Notes: a model not told the origin generated them from the sequence alone. A stretch of DNA of 24,121 nt from Streptococcus vestibularis ATCC 49124 (GCF_000188295.1 NZ_GL831112.1:1324620-1348740); one strand, 5' to 3'; positions 1 to 9,820 are shown, numbered from the stretch's first letter. A program made the numbers and translations.

Positions 1-3
1 GAC

Positions 4-38
4 ACAAAAAACTGTCATTCTCTTAAGAATGACAGTAG
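4..38 (-). terminator. Intrinsic terminator of the glmU-mtnN operon
   Basis: A perfect 10-bp stem (ACTGTCATTC/GAATGACAGT, 6-nt loop) is followed on the minus strand by TTTTTTG. It lies about 50 nt after the mtnN stop codon and closes the operon. Confidence 0.85.
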
Positions 39-85
39 ATTTTAACCTTATTAAGAAGGTGAGCCTTAAGACTCATTTATACTAC

Positions 86-778
86 TTAAGCAAGTTCTTT
101 GAGAAACTCCACTAGGATAGCAGCTGATTGTTTACCCGCCTGAATAATGAATTCGTCAAAGGTAATATTAGCGTCATGGGCTGCTGTATCACTCATAGCA
201 CGGATAACGATGAAAGGTTTCTTGACACTGTGTGCAGCTTGAGCAATGGCTGCTCCTTCCATTTCCACGGCTAAGACTTCTGGAAAATGCCCTTTAATAG
301 CATCAATCTTATCCTGACCCGCAATAAAGCTATCTCCTGTCGCAATAAGACCAATTTTAGAGTCGATAGAGGCTTGAGCTAAAACCTTTTCAAAAGTCTC
401 TACAAAGGTAGAGTCACTTTCAAAGTAGAGTGGTTGCATAGACATTTGCCCATAGTCATAGCCAAATGCTGTCAAATCAACATCGTGGTAGGCTAATCTT
501 GATGCCACAACCACGTCTCCAATCTTAAGTCCAGGTGCTACTGCTCCTGCAGAGCCAGTGTTAATTAGGGCATCAACCTCAAAGTGGTCTGCTAGAACAG
601 CCACAGACATGGCTGACATGACCTTTCCTACACCTGATTGCACCAAAACAACATCATGTTTACCCAATCGTCCTGTATAGTAGGTGTTGCCTAAAACAAT
701 TTCTTCAACTTTATTTTCCAATTGCTCCACTAGAAGCACTAATTCCTGCTCCATGGCAGCGATAATTCCGATTTTCAT
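86..778 (-). CDS. mtnN: 5'-methylthioadenosine/S-adenosylhomocysteine nucleosidase
   Basis: Hydrolyses the glycosidic bond of methylthioadenosine and S-adenosylhomocysteine, releasing adenine. The enzyme is cytosolic and serves methyl-cycle detoxification; its SAH product is the substrate of LuxS. The 230-aa length is normal for the family. The N-terminus carries MEQEL with Glu12 in the catalytic position; VEMEGAA (about 171-177) is the ribose-binding motif; RAMSD ends at Asp197, matching the catalytic Asp of the E. coli enzyme. NTGSAG (about 73-78) is the purine/phosphate loop. It is the last gene of the minus-strand run from glmU, 67 nt after macP, with its own ribosome site (AAAAAGGA) before ATG, and a terminator follows. 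Placement after macP matches the pneumococcal order as I recall it. Confidence 0.95.
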   Translation of the reverse strand: MKIGIIAAMEQELVLLVEQLENKVEEIVLGNTYYTGRLGKHDVVLVQSGVGKVMSAMSVAVLADHFEVDALINTGSAGAVAPGLKIGDVVVASRLAYHDVDLTAFGYDYGQMSMQPLYFESDSTFVETFEKVLAQASIDSKIGLIATGDSFIAGQDKIDAIKGHFPEVLAVEMEGAAIAQAAHSVKKPFIVIRAMSDTAAHDANITFDEFIIQAGKQSAAILVEFLKELA

Positions 779-845
779 ATAGTTCCTTTTTTACTTGTAA
801 TCTTATCAGAGTTCAGCAAATACATCCATCCAACTCACAGACTTT

Positions 846-1106
846 TTAGAAATAAAAGACAGCAACAATGAGAATAATCAAGAGGACGACAATCCAAAAG
901 AGGATGCGATTAAGCTTGTGCTGAAATTGATTACGTTTAGCATTCTCAATCCGGCGGCTCTTGTATGCAGAAGGCTGATAATTAGCCTCATAGTCCTCTG
1001 CATAGAACTCTTCCTCGTAGTCCTGATAATAAGGATAATCCTCTAAGTCAATTTCCCCACGCTTGGCCTGCTCAATGACTTCGTCAGTCAAAAGTGGCTT
1101 ACTCAT
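846..1106 (-). CDS. macP: MacP-like activator of peptidoglycan synthase (small membrane protein)
   Basis: An 86-aa protein with a charged, acidic cytoplasmic N-terminal part (about 1-65, many Glu/Asp/Tyr) and one C-terminal membrane segment (about 68-86, ending VAVFYF). The start MSKPLLTDEVIEQAKRGE resembles pneumococcal MacP, a single-pass protein that activates the class A penicillin-binding protein PBP2a and is phosphorylated by the kinase StkP. Position supports the call: it sits between the Nudix gene and mtnN, as macP does in pneumococcus. The gap to the Nudix stop is 3 nt and its Shine-Dalgarno (GGAGG) lies inside the Nudix end, so the two are probably translationally coupled. It is slightly shorter than pneumococcal MacP (about 100 aa), and I cannot assign the phosphorylated threonine. 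Function is inferred from family and context. Confidence 0.72.
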   Translation of the reverse strand: MSKPLLTDEVIEQAKRGEIDLEDYPYYQDYEEEFYAEDYEANYQPSAYKSRRIENAKRNQFQHKLNRILFWIVVLLIILIVAVFYF

Positions 1107-1109
1107 AAC

Positions 1110-1658
1110 TTATTTTCCTCCAAAATGAAGTGCATAGTACTGGAGAGCAATGATGGTTTTAGCATCCTGAATAGCACCTGAAGCTACGAGTTCCATACAC
1201 TCCTCATAAGTCAACTCATAAATTTCAAGAAACTCATCTTCGTCAAGTGGACGTGGATTTTCAACAGGCTGGAGATTTGTAGCAACATAGAGCCTAATTT
1301 TTTCATTACAGAAACCAATGGCTGTGTAAAACTCATGAATCAATTTAAGTTCGCCCCTATACTGAGTCTCCTCTTCAAGTTCACGCGCTGCTGCAGCCAT
1401 CTCATCGCCAGCCTCACCGACTTCCAGTTTACCCGCAGGAATCTCGTAGGAAACGGCCTCAATAGCCTTACGGTATTGCTTGACGATAATAATTTTCCCT
1501 TCAGGGGTAACAGCTAAAACGGCCACTGCTCCCTTGTGGAAAATCAGTTCACGGCCAGCTGTCTTACCGTCTGGCAAGAGAACTTCATCCACTGCAACTT
1601 CAAAAATATGTCCCTTAAATTTTGACTCACGTTTGAGTGTTTTTTCTTCAAACTCCAT
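1110..1658 (-). CDS. nudF: Nudix hydrolase, ADP-ribose pyrophosphatase-like
   Basis: A 182-aa cytosolic Nudix protein, probably hydrolysing ADP-ribose to AMP and ribose-5-phosphate (family inference). The fold features of ADPRPases are present: a start EEKTLKRESKFKGHIFEV, then VKQYRKA (about 60-66) and IPAGKLEVGE leading into the Nudix helix with REL-EEE (about 92-97), which supplies the metal-binding glutamates. Two deviations from the textbook box GX5EX7REUXEEXGU: nine rather than seven residues separate GE from REL, and the usual Gly after EEE-T is Gln (EEETQY). The catalytic Glu cluster is intact, so activity is likely. It follows glmU by 75 nt with a good ribosome site (AAAGGAG) and runs into macP. 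The symbol follows the Bacillus naming; substrate is not proven. Confidence 0.85.
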   Translation of the reverse strand: MEFEEKTLKRESKFKGHIFEVAVDEVLLPDGKTAGRELIFHKGAVAVLAVTPEGKIIIVKQYRKAIEAVSYEIPAGKLEVGEAGDEMAAAARELEEETQYRGELKLIHEFYTAIGFCNEKIRLYVATNLQPVENPRPLDEDEFLEIYELTYEECMELVASGAIQDAKTIIALQYYALHFGGK

Positions 1659-1733
1659 GACTTGACTCCTTTAATCTATGAGCCCAATCTAATTCATCTC
1701 TTCAATAGAAGCAAGACTTAGATAGGCTTAAGC

Positions 1734-3315
<1,582 letters not shown>

Positions 3316-3321
3316 CGCCCT

Positions 3322-3331
3322 ATTATACCAT
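3322..3331 (-). promoter_or_regulatory. Extended -10 promoter of the glmU operon
   Basis: On the minus strand TGGTATAAT is a perfect TATAAT with the TGn extension (TATAAT at 3327-3322). No good -35 hexamer stands 16-18 nt upstream, as is usual for extended -10 promoters. It lies just past the mgtA terminator. Confidence 0.7.
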
Positions 3332-3365
3332 AAATAAGAAAGTTTTGGCAGAGTGGACGGTATTG

Positions 3366-3389
3366 AAAAAAAGAGCTTCCGCTCTTTTT
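3366..3389 (-). terminator. Intrinsic terminator of mgtA
   Basis: Minus strand AAAGAGC-GGAA-GCTCTTT followed by more T residues, 15 nt after the mgtA stop. It is A-rich on the other arm and could work in both directions. The hairpin core is the same as that at 6512-6536 on the far side of mgtA. Confidence 0.85.
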
Positions 3390-3404
3390 CTAAGTATAGT
3401 TATC

Positions 3405-6065
3405 CTATAACCATTCTTTGTATTTCTTAATATAGATATGCTTCACAAAGGTAACACTAAGCATATACAAAGTAATGATGATAAACAAGAGAATGAAATA
3501 GAGACCGTTTAGATGGCTGAGTTTTAAGAGATCAGCCAATGGACTGTATGGAAGAGCAGTCACAAAGAAAGCAGCAAATAAGGTTGTCACAACAACTGAT
3601 AGTGCTGGGTGACTTTGAATAAATGGTAGTTTTGGTGAACGTAACATGTGGATAACCATGGTTTGAGACCACATAGATTCGATAAACCAACCTGTTTGGA
3701 AAATAATGATAAAGGCTGCTGCTTCTGGTGAACCATGAACATAGCCATGCCCCAAAATCATTGGCACAATGATGAAATAGAGCAAGATATATGTCAAAAT
3801 ATCAAATACGGACGAAATAGGTCCTATCCAAGCCATGAAACGCATGATTGATTTGGCTTCCCAGATATGTGGCTCTTTAAGAAATTCCTTGTCCACATTG
3901 TCAAATGGAAGGGCGATACAAGAGATATCATAGACAAGATTTAGGACAATCAAATGCACAGGTGCCATTGGTAGGAATGGTAAGAAAATGCTGGCAAAGA
4001 GGAGAGAAAAGATATTCCCGAAATTTGAAGAAACGGTCATCTTGATATATTTGGTCATATTAGCATAGACCTTCCGTCCTTCAACCAAACCTTTTTCCAA
4101 GACCATTAAATCCTTATCAAGCAAGATAACATCTGCAGTTTCTTTGGCGATATCAACAGCTGTATCCACAGAAATCCCCACATCTGACACCTTCATGGAT
4201 GGGGCATCGTTGATACCATCACCCATATAGCCTACCTTATGCCCATTTTCCTTAAGGCTTAGGATAATTCGTGCCTTTTGGTCTGGGGATAACTTAGCAA
4301 AGACTGTTGTCGTTTCCACAGCCTTAGCCAAATCTTGATCTGACATGGTATCAAGATCACTTCCAAGTAGAATGTGCGTCACATCTAGACCAACTTTTTC
4401 ACAGACAGCCTGTGTCACCTTATCATTGTCTCCAGTCAAAATTTTTGTGGTCACACCATATTCCGCCAAAGCCTTGATAGCAGGTGCTGCTGATGGTTTT
4501 GGTGGGTCAAGGAAGGCAAGATATCCCGTCAAAATCATATCACTTTCATCTTCGACACTAAAGACGTCATTTTCATTAAGCTGTGATTTGTAGCTAACAC
4601 CGAGAACACGCAAACCTTGTTCATTCAACTGTGCAACTTCCGTAAGGACTTCCTCACGAACATCGTCAGTCAATGGGATAATGTCTCCCTTGTATTCCAC
4701 ATAGTTAGAAACAGAGAGCATTTCTTCAAGGGCACCTTTTGTCACCATGCTAACCAATCCATCAGTGTCTTGAACAATGACACTCATGCGACGACGTTCA
4801 AAATCAAAAGGTAGCTCATCAATCTTGTGGAAGGTCTGGTCAAGGTCACGAACGATGTCATGTTTCTTAGCTTCTCTTTCAGTTCGGCTAATAATGGCAC
4901 GGTCCATAAGATTTTTTAAGCCAGTTTGGAAATAAGAATTAAGATAGGCTCTCCGAAGTACTGATAGGTCAAGGTCACCATGGATATCAAGAGGGTACTC
5001 AAGAACGATTTCATCCTGAGTCAGGGTTCCTGTCTTATCCGTACAAAGGATGTCGATAGCCCCTAGGTCTTGAATAGCATTAAGCTTTTTGATGACCACC
5101 TTTTCCTTGGCCATAATGATAGAACCCTTGGCAAGACTGGCTGTGATAATCATCGGCAACATTTCTGGGGTCAAACCGACTCCCACACTAAGGGCAAAGA
5201 CGCCGGCTTCAAGCCAGTCCCCATCTGTTAAACCGTTAATCACAAAAACAACAGGAACCATAACCAACATGAGTCGAATCAAGAGCCAAGAAATGGAATT
5301 CATCTCACGTTCAAATGAAGTTTGTTCGTCATAAGTATTGATGGTCTGCTCAATTGCTCCCATCATGGTCTCATCACCAACAACTAAAACCAAGGCTGTT
5401 GCACGACCAGAGATAACATTAGTTCCCATGAAAGCAAGGCTCTCACTTTCAAGCAGGCTCTCTAGATTTTGACCATCTGCTTTAGCCAGACAAGCTTTTT
5501 CCACAGCATCGCTTTCACCTGTCAAGCCAGACTGTTGAACAAAGAAATCACGAGAATCTAGTAAGACCACATCAGCCGGAATCATATCTCCCGCACTTAG
5601 TTTGACCACATCTCCAACCACAATTTCATCAATTGGGATTTCTTGCTCACTGCCATCTCGAAGTACTGTTGCTGTATTGACAATCATGCGAGACAAATTA
5701 CTGGCAGCCTTGTCGCTACGAAGTTCTTGAATAAAACGGATACCACCAGATATCAAAACTAGAGTGACAATGATGATAGAAGTCGTTGGGTCTTCTTCAC
5801 CCGGTTTAGCAAGCCAGACATTGGTGATAAAGGAAACCAGAGCAATGACTAAGAGAATAACAGTAAAGGGATTGATGATAGATTCATAAATCTTTTTGAT
5901 GATAGAATCCTCTTGTCCTTTGGTTATGACATTTTCCCCATAAAGGGCACGGTTTTCTTCTACTTGGTCTTCCTTCAAGCCATCCAAATGAGTCTTGTAG
6001 CGAGTAAGGGTTGTTTCAAGTGGCTCTTGAAGAGCAGCAATAAGTCTTTCTTTATTTGTTGACAT
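3405..6065 (-). CDS. mgtA: Magnesium-transporting P-type ATPase
   Basis: An 886-aa P-type ATPase of the MgtA group (P3B), which imports Mg2+ across the cell membrane; E. coli MgtA is about 898 aa. Visible landmarks: N-terminal cation-ATPase segment (1-60), first membrane pair (about 64-115), actuator loop with LTGES (181-185), membrane segment with PEMLPMI (about 300-306), phosphorylation motif CTDKTGTLTQ with Asp343, KGALEEML in the nucleotide domain, TGDND, and the hinge GDGINDAPSM; several hydrophobic segments form the C-terminal 200 residues. The start ATG has AAGGAG 7 nt upstream, but that site is buried in a hairpin (6064-6095). Upstream lie a leader ORF, a terminator and an M-box riboswitch, which fixes Mg2+ as the likely substrate rather than Ca2+. 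Single-gene transcript with its own promoter and terminator. Confidence 0.95.
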   Translation of the reverse strand: MSTNKERLIAALQEPLETTLTRYKTHLDGLKEDQVEENRALYGENVITKGQEDSIIKKIYESIINPFTVILLVIALVSFITNVWLAKPGEEDPTTSIIIVTLVLISGGIRFIQELRSDKAASNLSRMIVNTATVLRDGSEQEIPIDEIVVGDVVKLSAGDMIPADVVLLDSRDFFVQQSGLTGESDAVEKACLAKADGQNLESLLESESLAFMGTNVISGRATALVLVVGDETMMGAIEQTINTYDEQTSFEREMNSISWLLIRLMLVMVPVVFVINGLTDGDWLEAGVFALSVGVGLTPEMLPMIITASLAKGSIIMAKEKVVIKKLNAIQDLGAIDILCTDKTGTLTQDEIVLEYPLDIHGDLDLSVLRRAYLNSYFQTGLKNLMDRAIISRTEREAKKHDIVRDLDQTFHKIDELPFDFERRRMSVIVQDTDGLVSMVTKGALEEMLSVSNYVEYKGDIIPLTDDVREEVLTEVAQLNEQGLRVLGVSYKSQLNENDVFSVEDESDMILTGYLAFLDPPKPSAAPAIKALAEYGVTTKILTGDNDKVTQAVCEKVGLDVTHILLGSDLDTMSDQDLAKAVETTTVFAKLSPDQKARIILSLKENGHKVGYMGDGINDAPSMKVSDVGISVDTAVDIAKETADVILLDKDLMVLEKGLVEGRKVYANMTKYIKMTVSSNFGNIFSLLFASIFLPFLPMAPVHLIVLNLVYDISCIALPFDNVDKEFLKEPHIWEAKSIMRFMAWIGPISSVFDILTYILLYFIIVPMILGHGYVHGSPEAAAFIIIFQTGWFIESMWSQTMVIHMLRSPKLPFIQSHPALSVVVTTLFAAFFVTALPYSPLADLLKLSHLNGLYFILLFIIITLYMLSVTFVKHIYIKKYKEWL

Positions 6066-6095
6066 TGGAATCTCCTTATTTAATCAGGAGCCAAT
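6064..6095 (-). promoter_or_regulatory. Hairpin sequestering the mgtA ribosome binding site
   Basis: On the minus strand ATTGGCTCCT (6095-6086) pairs with AGGAG (6076-6072) and, after a 3-nt bulge, CCAAT (6068-6064): ten base pairs around a 9-nt loop. The pairing covers the mgtA Shine-Dalgarno and the first two bases of its ATG. The upstream arm begins three nucleotides after the leader-ORF stop codon, so a ribosome finishing the leader peptide would melt it. The CCTCT-type arm could alternatively pair with the leader-ORF ribosome site (AGGAG at 6184-6180). Seen by eye; no energy was computed. Confidence 0.7.
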
Positions 6096-6098
6096 CAC

Positions 6099-6173
6099 TT
6101 ATGGAGTCCCTAAGACACTAATCAGCGATTGACTGGTTAGGTGCGGTTCGGGGTGATCGTCGATTAGTCTCAT
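6099..6173 (-). CDS. Putative Mg2+-sensing leader peptide of mgtA (24 aa)
   Basis: A small ORF between the M-box terminator and mgtA. It begins MRLIDDHPEPH and ends SVLGTP, 24 codons plus TAA. AAAGGAG stands 6 nt before the ATG, the best ribosome site in the leader. The N-terminal part has three acidic residues and two prolines in DDHPEP, which recalls the enterobacterial mgtL peptide (starting MEPDPTP), whose translation through acidic/proline codons senses low Mg2+. Codons CCC, CCG, CTA and GGG are uncommon in streptococci. Its coding sequence also folds: AGACTAATC (6170-6162) can pair with GATTA-GTCT (6123-6113, 2-nt bulge). The stop lies 33 nt before mgtA and 3 nt before the sequestering hairpin. 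Function is inference; I know of no description of such a peptide in streptococci. Confidence 0.68.
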   Translation of the reverse strand: MRLIDDHPEPHLTSQSLISVLGTP

Positions 6174-6218
6174 AGGTTTCTCCTTTCATTTTTTTACATA
6201 GTGGGTGGACCTCAGACA

Positions 6219-6256
6219 AAAGAAAAGAGTCCTACCCATATACAGGTGAGACTCTA
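6219..6256 (-). terminator. Riboswitch expression-platform terminator upstream of mgtA
   Basis: Minus strand AGAGTC-tc-ACC pairs with GGT-ag-GACTCT and is followed by TTTCTTTT. It lies between the M-box aptamer and the leader ORF, so it can stop transcription before mgtA. Its upstream arm contains CTCACCT, complementary to AGGTGAG at the 5' edge of the aptamer, which gives a mutually exclusive antiterminator. Confidence 0.8.
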
Positions 6257-6261
6257 TAAAC

Positions 6262-6443
6262 TCGAGGTTGATTTTTTAATAGATTCTGTCAAAAAATGGA
6301 CCGTTCAAGCTTTAGCTCCGCAAGGCGATGAAATGAGCTTAGTCTTGACCTTGGCGATCAGGACTGTTGACCAACGAGTAGTGTCTCCACTGCTTTGCGG
6401 TAGTCATCCGTATCCTTGTGGTAGCCTCACCTACCGTATTTCA
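6262..6443 (-). ncRNA. M-box (ykoK-type) magnesium riboswitch
   Basis: Read on the minus strand the leader contains the conserved M-box blocks in order: TAGGTGAGGCTAC, GGATACG, ACTACCGCAAAGCAGT, CGTTGGTCAACAG, and GGAGCTAAAGC near the 3' end. The M-box binds several Mg2+ ions and folds so that downstream genes are switched off when Mg2+ is ample. Here it sits directly after a strong promoter and before an intrinsic terminator and mgtA. The 3' boundary is approximate. Confidence 0.85.
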
Positions 6444-6449
6444 CTGAAA

Positions 6450-6478
6450 ATAATACTCCTAAGGCAGTAACTTGTCAA
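6450..6478 (-). promoter_or_regulatory. Promoter of the mgtA leader
   Basis: TTGACA (6478-6473), 17-nt spacer, TATTAT (6455-6450) on the minus strand: close to the sigma-A consensus. The start point would fall near 6443, at the first bases of the M-box. Confidence 0.85.
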
Positions 6479-6511
6479 GGGGAAAAGTTACTTTTTGCTT
6501 GAGTGGGTAAT

Positions 6512-6536
6512 AAAAAAAGAGCTTCCGCTCTTTTTT
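6512..6536 (-). terminator. Intrinsic terminator of the mevalonate operon
   Basis: Minus strand AAAAGAGC-GGAA-GCTCTTTT plus further T residues. It is the first clear terminator after fni, about 300 nt beyond its stop, with the structured repeat in between. The same hairpin core occurs at 3366-3389. Confidence 0.8.
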
Positions 6537-6569
6537 GTAAGATATTCTTTTGTAAAATGGATTTTTTTA

Positions 6570-6753
6570 GACTTTCCTGAAGTGAGTGCGGACGTCAGCG
6601 ATCTTCTTCGAAGTTCCATGACTAATTTTTGAGCCCCTTCACTTTTTAATTTCTAGGCTCAGGCTAAAACAGTTTCCCGAACTGTTTTACTCTCAAAAAT
6701 TCCGAGTTCTTGAACCACTAGTGTTTCAAGAACTGTTCTCACAGCGGAAAGTC
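6570..6753 (-). repeat. Structured intergenic repeat, copy A (3' of fni)
   Basis: A 184-bp element with 8-bp terminal inverted repeats GACTTTCC/GGAAAGTC, closely matching copy B at 11541-11706 in inverted orientation. Internal pairings: AAAACAGTT/AACTGTTTT hairpin, AATTTTTGAG/CTCAAAAATT, TGAGCC/GGCTCA, GTGAG/CTCAC next to the ends, and a long hairpin AGTTCTTGAA/TTCAAGAACT. It lies between the fni stop and its terminator. The last hairpin is about 18 nt longer than in copy B. Either a small non-autonomous mobile element or a structured 3'-UTR module. Confidence 0.8.
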
Positions 6754-6832
6754 TCGTTAAATGCTCGTTTAAATCAAGTCTAAACAAGATTAGGGTTACT
6801 TATCCTTTACCAGGGTTAAAGTGATATCACCT

Positions 6833-7843
<1,011 letters not shown>

Positions 7844-7887
7844 TTATTTCTTTACTTTCTTGCGTGATTATATCTACTAAACTGACC

Positions 7888-8883
7888 CTAAAGCTCATAC
7901 AAGAGCTCTATGCCTGCCTGTTGCCATCGCTCAACTAGAGCATCTCGGCTAGCTTGGTCAAAGGCAAAAGCGATACCACAGTCACCACCTCCAGCTCCAG
8001 AGGATTTAGCGATAACATCAAGCCCTTGTTCAGCTTCTTTGAGTTTTTTCAACTTGTCCACATAAATATTTTGACTCAATGATTCTAGCTGGTCACTAAC
8101 TGTTTGAAGGCTGCTCTTAAGCAAATTCTTATTTCCTGTTTCCAGTGCCTTGATGGCATCTTGGACGGCAACTTCTGTTTCACTTAGATACTTGCTTGAT
8201 ATACGAGATTTGGCCATCTTAACCATGTCTTTTGAGATAGCAGCTTGCTTGGTCCACCCCACCAAGAAGCGAGCTTTAAGTACTGACACTACTGGACTAA
8301 TATGATAACCCCAGTCTATTTCCAAGAGCTCGGATAAAGTCATTTGGTCTATAAGCTCTGCTATTTTTGCACGGTCAAAGGAACGATAGGAAATCAGATC
8401 CTCGTATACGATACAAGCTAAATCACCCATAGAACCATTGTCTCCTTGTTTGAGGAGGGTGTAACTAGCTAGCTTAAAGAGACTGTCTTTGGATAAGTCT
8501 TTCTGAAGCGCTGCTGCCAAGGCCTTAAAGGTCAATACCACAACTGAACCAGATGAGCCAATACCAAATTTAACCCCATCTCGTTCCAACTTTCCAGTGA
8601 TTGAAAGGTCCAGAGCGGGCAACTTCTCACCACAATAGGCCTCAAAAGTATTCAAGGCCTCTTGAATGAGGGCGTAATTTACGTCTGGCTCACGGTCCAC
8701 ACTGTAGTCAAACATGTCTGAGGTCAACTGGGTAGTTTGGGCTTTCTTGATCTCTGCTGACATAAAAATAGGAATAAATTGAATTAGGGATGTCTGTCCA
8801 GGTGTTAAGACAGAATATTCTCCAGCAATGTAGAGTTTCCCACCTGTTTTTACCCTGGCTCGACTGACCGACTGCTTAAGCAT
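7888..8883 (-). CDS. mvaK2: Phosphomevalonate kinase
   Basis: Phosphorylates mevalonate-5-phosphate to the diphosphate. I set the start at 8883, giving 331 aa beginning MLKQSVSRARVKTGGKLY: this ATG has AAGGAG 7 nt upstream and overlaps the mvaD stop (ATGCTTAA), and homologues begin near VKTCGKLY. The same frame runs open upstream to 9018, but that stretch is only the mvaD gene read out of frame. GHMP kinase motifs are clear: GKLYIAGEYSVL near the start, FGIGSSGSVVVLTFKAL in the middle (Gly/Ser-rich phosphate loop), and SSGAGGGDCGIAFAF near the C-terminus. The overlap with mvaD points to coupled translation. Confidence 0.95.
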   Translation of the reverse strand: MLKQSVSRARVKTGGKLYIAGEYSVLTPGQTSLIQFIPIFMSAEIKKAQTTQLTSDMFDYSVDREPDVNYALIQEALNTFEAYCGEKLPALDLSITGKLERDGVKFGIGSSGSVVVLTFKALAAALQKDLSKDSLFKLASYTLLKQGDNGSMGDLACIVYEDLISYRSFDRAKIAELIDQMTLSELLEIDWGYHISPVVSVLKARFLVGWTKQAAISKDMVKMAKSRISSKYLSETEVAVQDAIKALETGNKNLLKSSLQTVSDQLESLSQNIYVDKLKKLKEAEQGLDVIAKSSGAGGGDCGIAFAFDQASRDALVERWQQAGIELLYEL

Positions 8884-9820
8884 CTGGCAACTCCTTGGTG
8901 CGTGAAACGATGACCTGATAGTCCTTACGGAAGTGGTCTGACAGACGGTCCAGGTCTTCTTCCAGACAGAGCACCTTAACATTTGGTCCTGCATCCATAG
9001 TGAAGTAACATTGCTCACCAGAGGCTCGGAGGGCCTTAACCTTGTCCATTGCCCGGTAAGAGGCTTCCGTTAGATATGAAAATGGAGGGTTAGCCGTACT
9101 TGTGGTTTGGTGCATACGAAGGGCATTGGCTTCAGTGAGCTCACCCACCGCTTGGAAATCATTTGCTTTGAGATAGGCCAACATATCCTTGTAATCCTGC
9201 TCAGACTGTTTAATCCACTCTGGGAAGGAGGTCGATGTTTCGGTACACAATTTCATACCATCACGGCTTGATACAGGTTTCTTTTGATCTGTCAAAACCA
9301 GCATAATCATGGCCAATTTAAGGTCTGTTTCAACTTGATAAACCTCACCACTATCCTTGTCCCAAGCTGACAATGGACCAAAGAAAGACCGTGATGACGA
9401 GCCTGAGGCAAACTTGGCAATTTGAGCTAATTCAGACTGCGTTTTTCCTACTTGGAAGAGTTCGTTAGCCGCCTTAACTAGGGCAGAAAGACCTGAGGAA
9501 CTTGATGATAAACCTGCAGCTGTTGGCATGTTGTTACAAGTTTCAATCTTGACATGTTGGTTTGGATTGGTACGGAAGAGATCTAAGACCTTGCTGGCCT
9601 TGGTTGTTTCTTTTTCCCCTTGGAGCTCATCATCGATATACATGACATCACCAGTCGCATCCTCAGGCAGAAAAGACAACTTGGTTTCCGTATACATATT
9701 CTCCAAAGTCAGTGAGATACTGCTGGTTGAAGGAATCATACGCTCCGCATCTGCCTTACCCCAGTATTTGACAATAGCAATATTTGCGTACGATTTGACG
9801 CTTACAGGCTTTCTATCCAC
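8876..9820 (-). CDS. mvaD: Diphosphomevalonate decarboxylase
   Basis: ATP-dependent decarboxylation of mevalonate diphosphate to isopentenyl diphosphate. The 314-aa length is normal. Signatures: SYANIAIVKYWGK (10-22), the GHMP phosphate loop TAAGLSSSSSGLSAL (about 101-115), GSSSRSFFGPLSAW, and the late TMDAGPNVKVL with the catalytic Asp. The start codon is GTG (9820-9818), with AAGGAG about 10 nt upstream inside the end of mvaK1; the two genes overlap by 19 nt. It overlaps mvaK2 by 8 nt at its other end. Confidence 0.96.
   Translation of the reverse strand: MDRKPVSVKSYANIAIVKYWGKADAERMIPSTSSISLTLENMYTETKLSFLPEDATGDVMYIDDELQGEKETTKASKVLDLFRTNPNQHVKIETCNNMPTAAGLSSSSSGLSALVKAANELFQVGKTQSELAQIAKFASGSSSRSFFGPLSAWDKDSGEVYQVETDLKLAMIMLVLTDQKKPVSSRDGMKLCTETSTSFPEWIKQSEQDYKDMLAYLKANDFQAVGELTEANALRMHQTTSTANPPFSYLTEASYRAMDKVKALRASGEQCYFTMDAGPNVKVLCLEEDLDRLSDHFRKDYQVIVSRTKELPDA

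Noticed and set aside
3405..6065. The possibility that the P-type ATPase is a Ca2+ exporter (CaxP-like).
   Set aside because: The M-box leader and the MgtA-type N-terminus point to Mg2+ uptake.
6201..6470. An 89-codon open frame on the plus strand opposite the mgtA leader.
   Set aside because: It is the antisense of the M-box and terminator, has no ribosome site and no protein-like pattern.
8884..9018. A 45-residue N-terminal extension of the phosphomevalonate kinase frame.
   Set aside because: It is mvaD read out of frame; the internal ATG at 8883 has a strong ribosome site and fits homologues.
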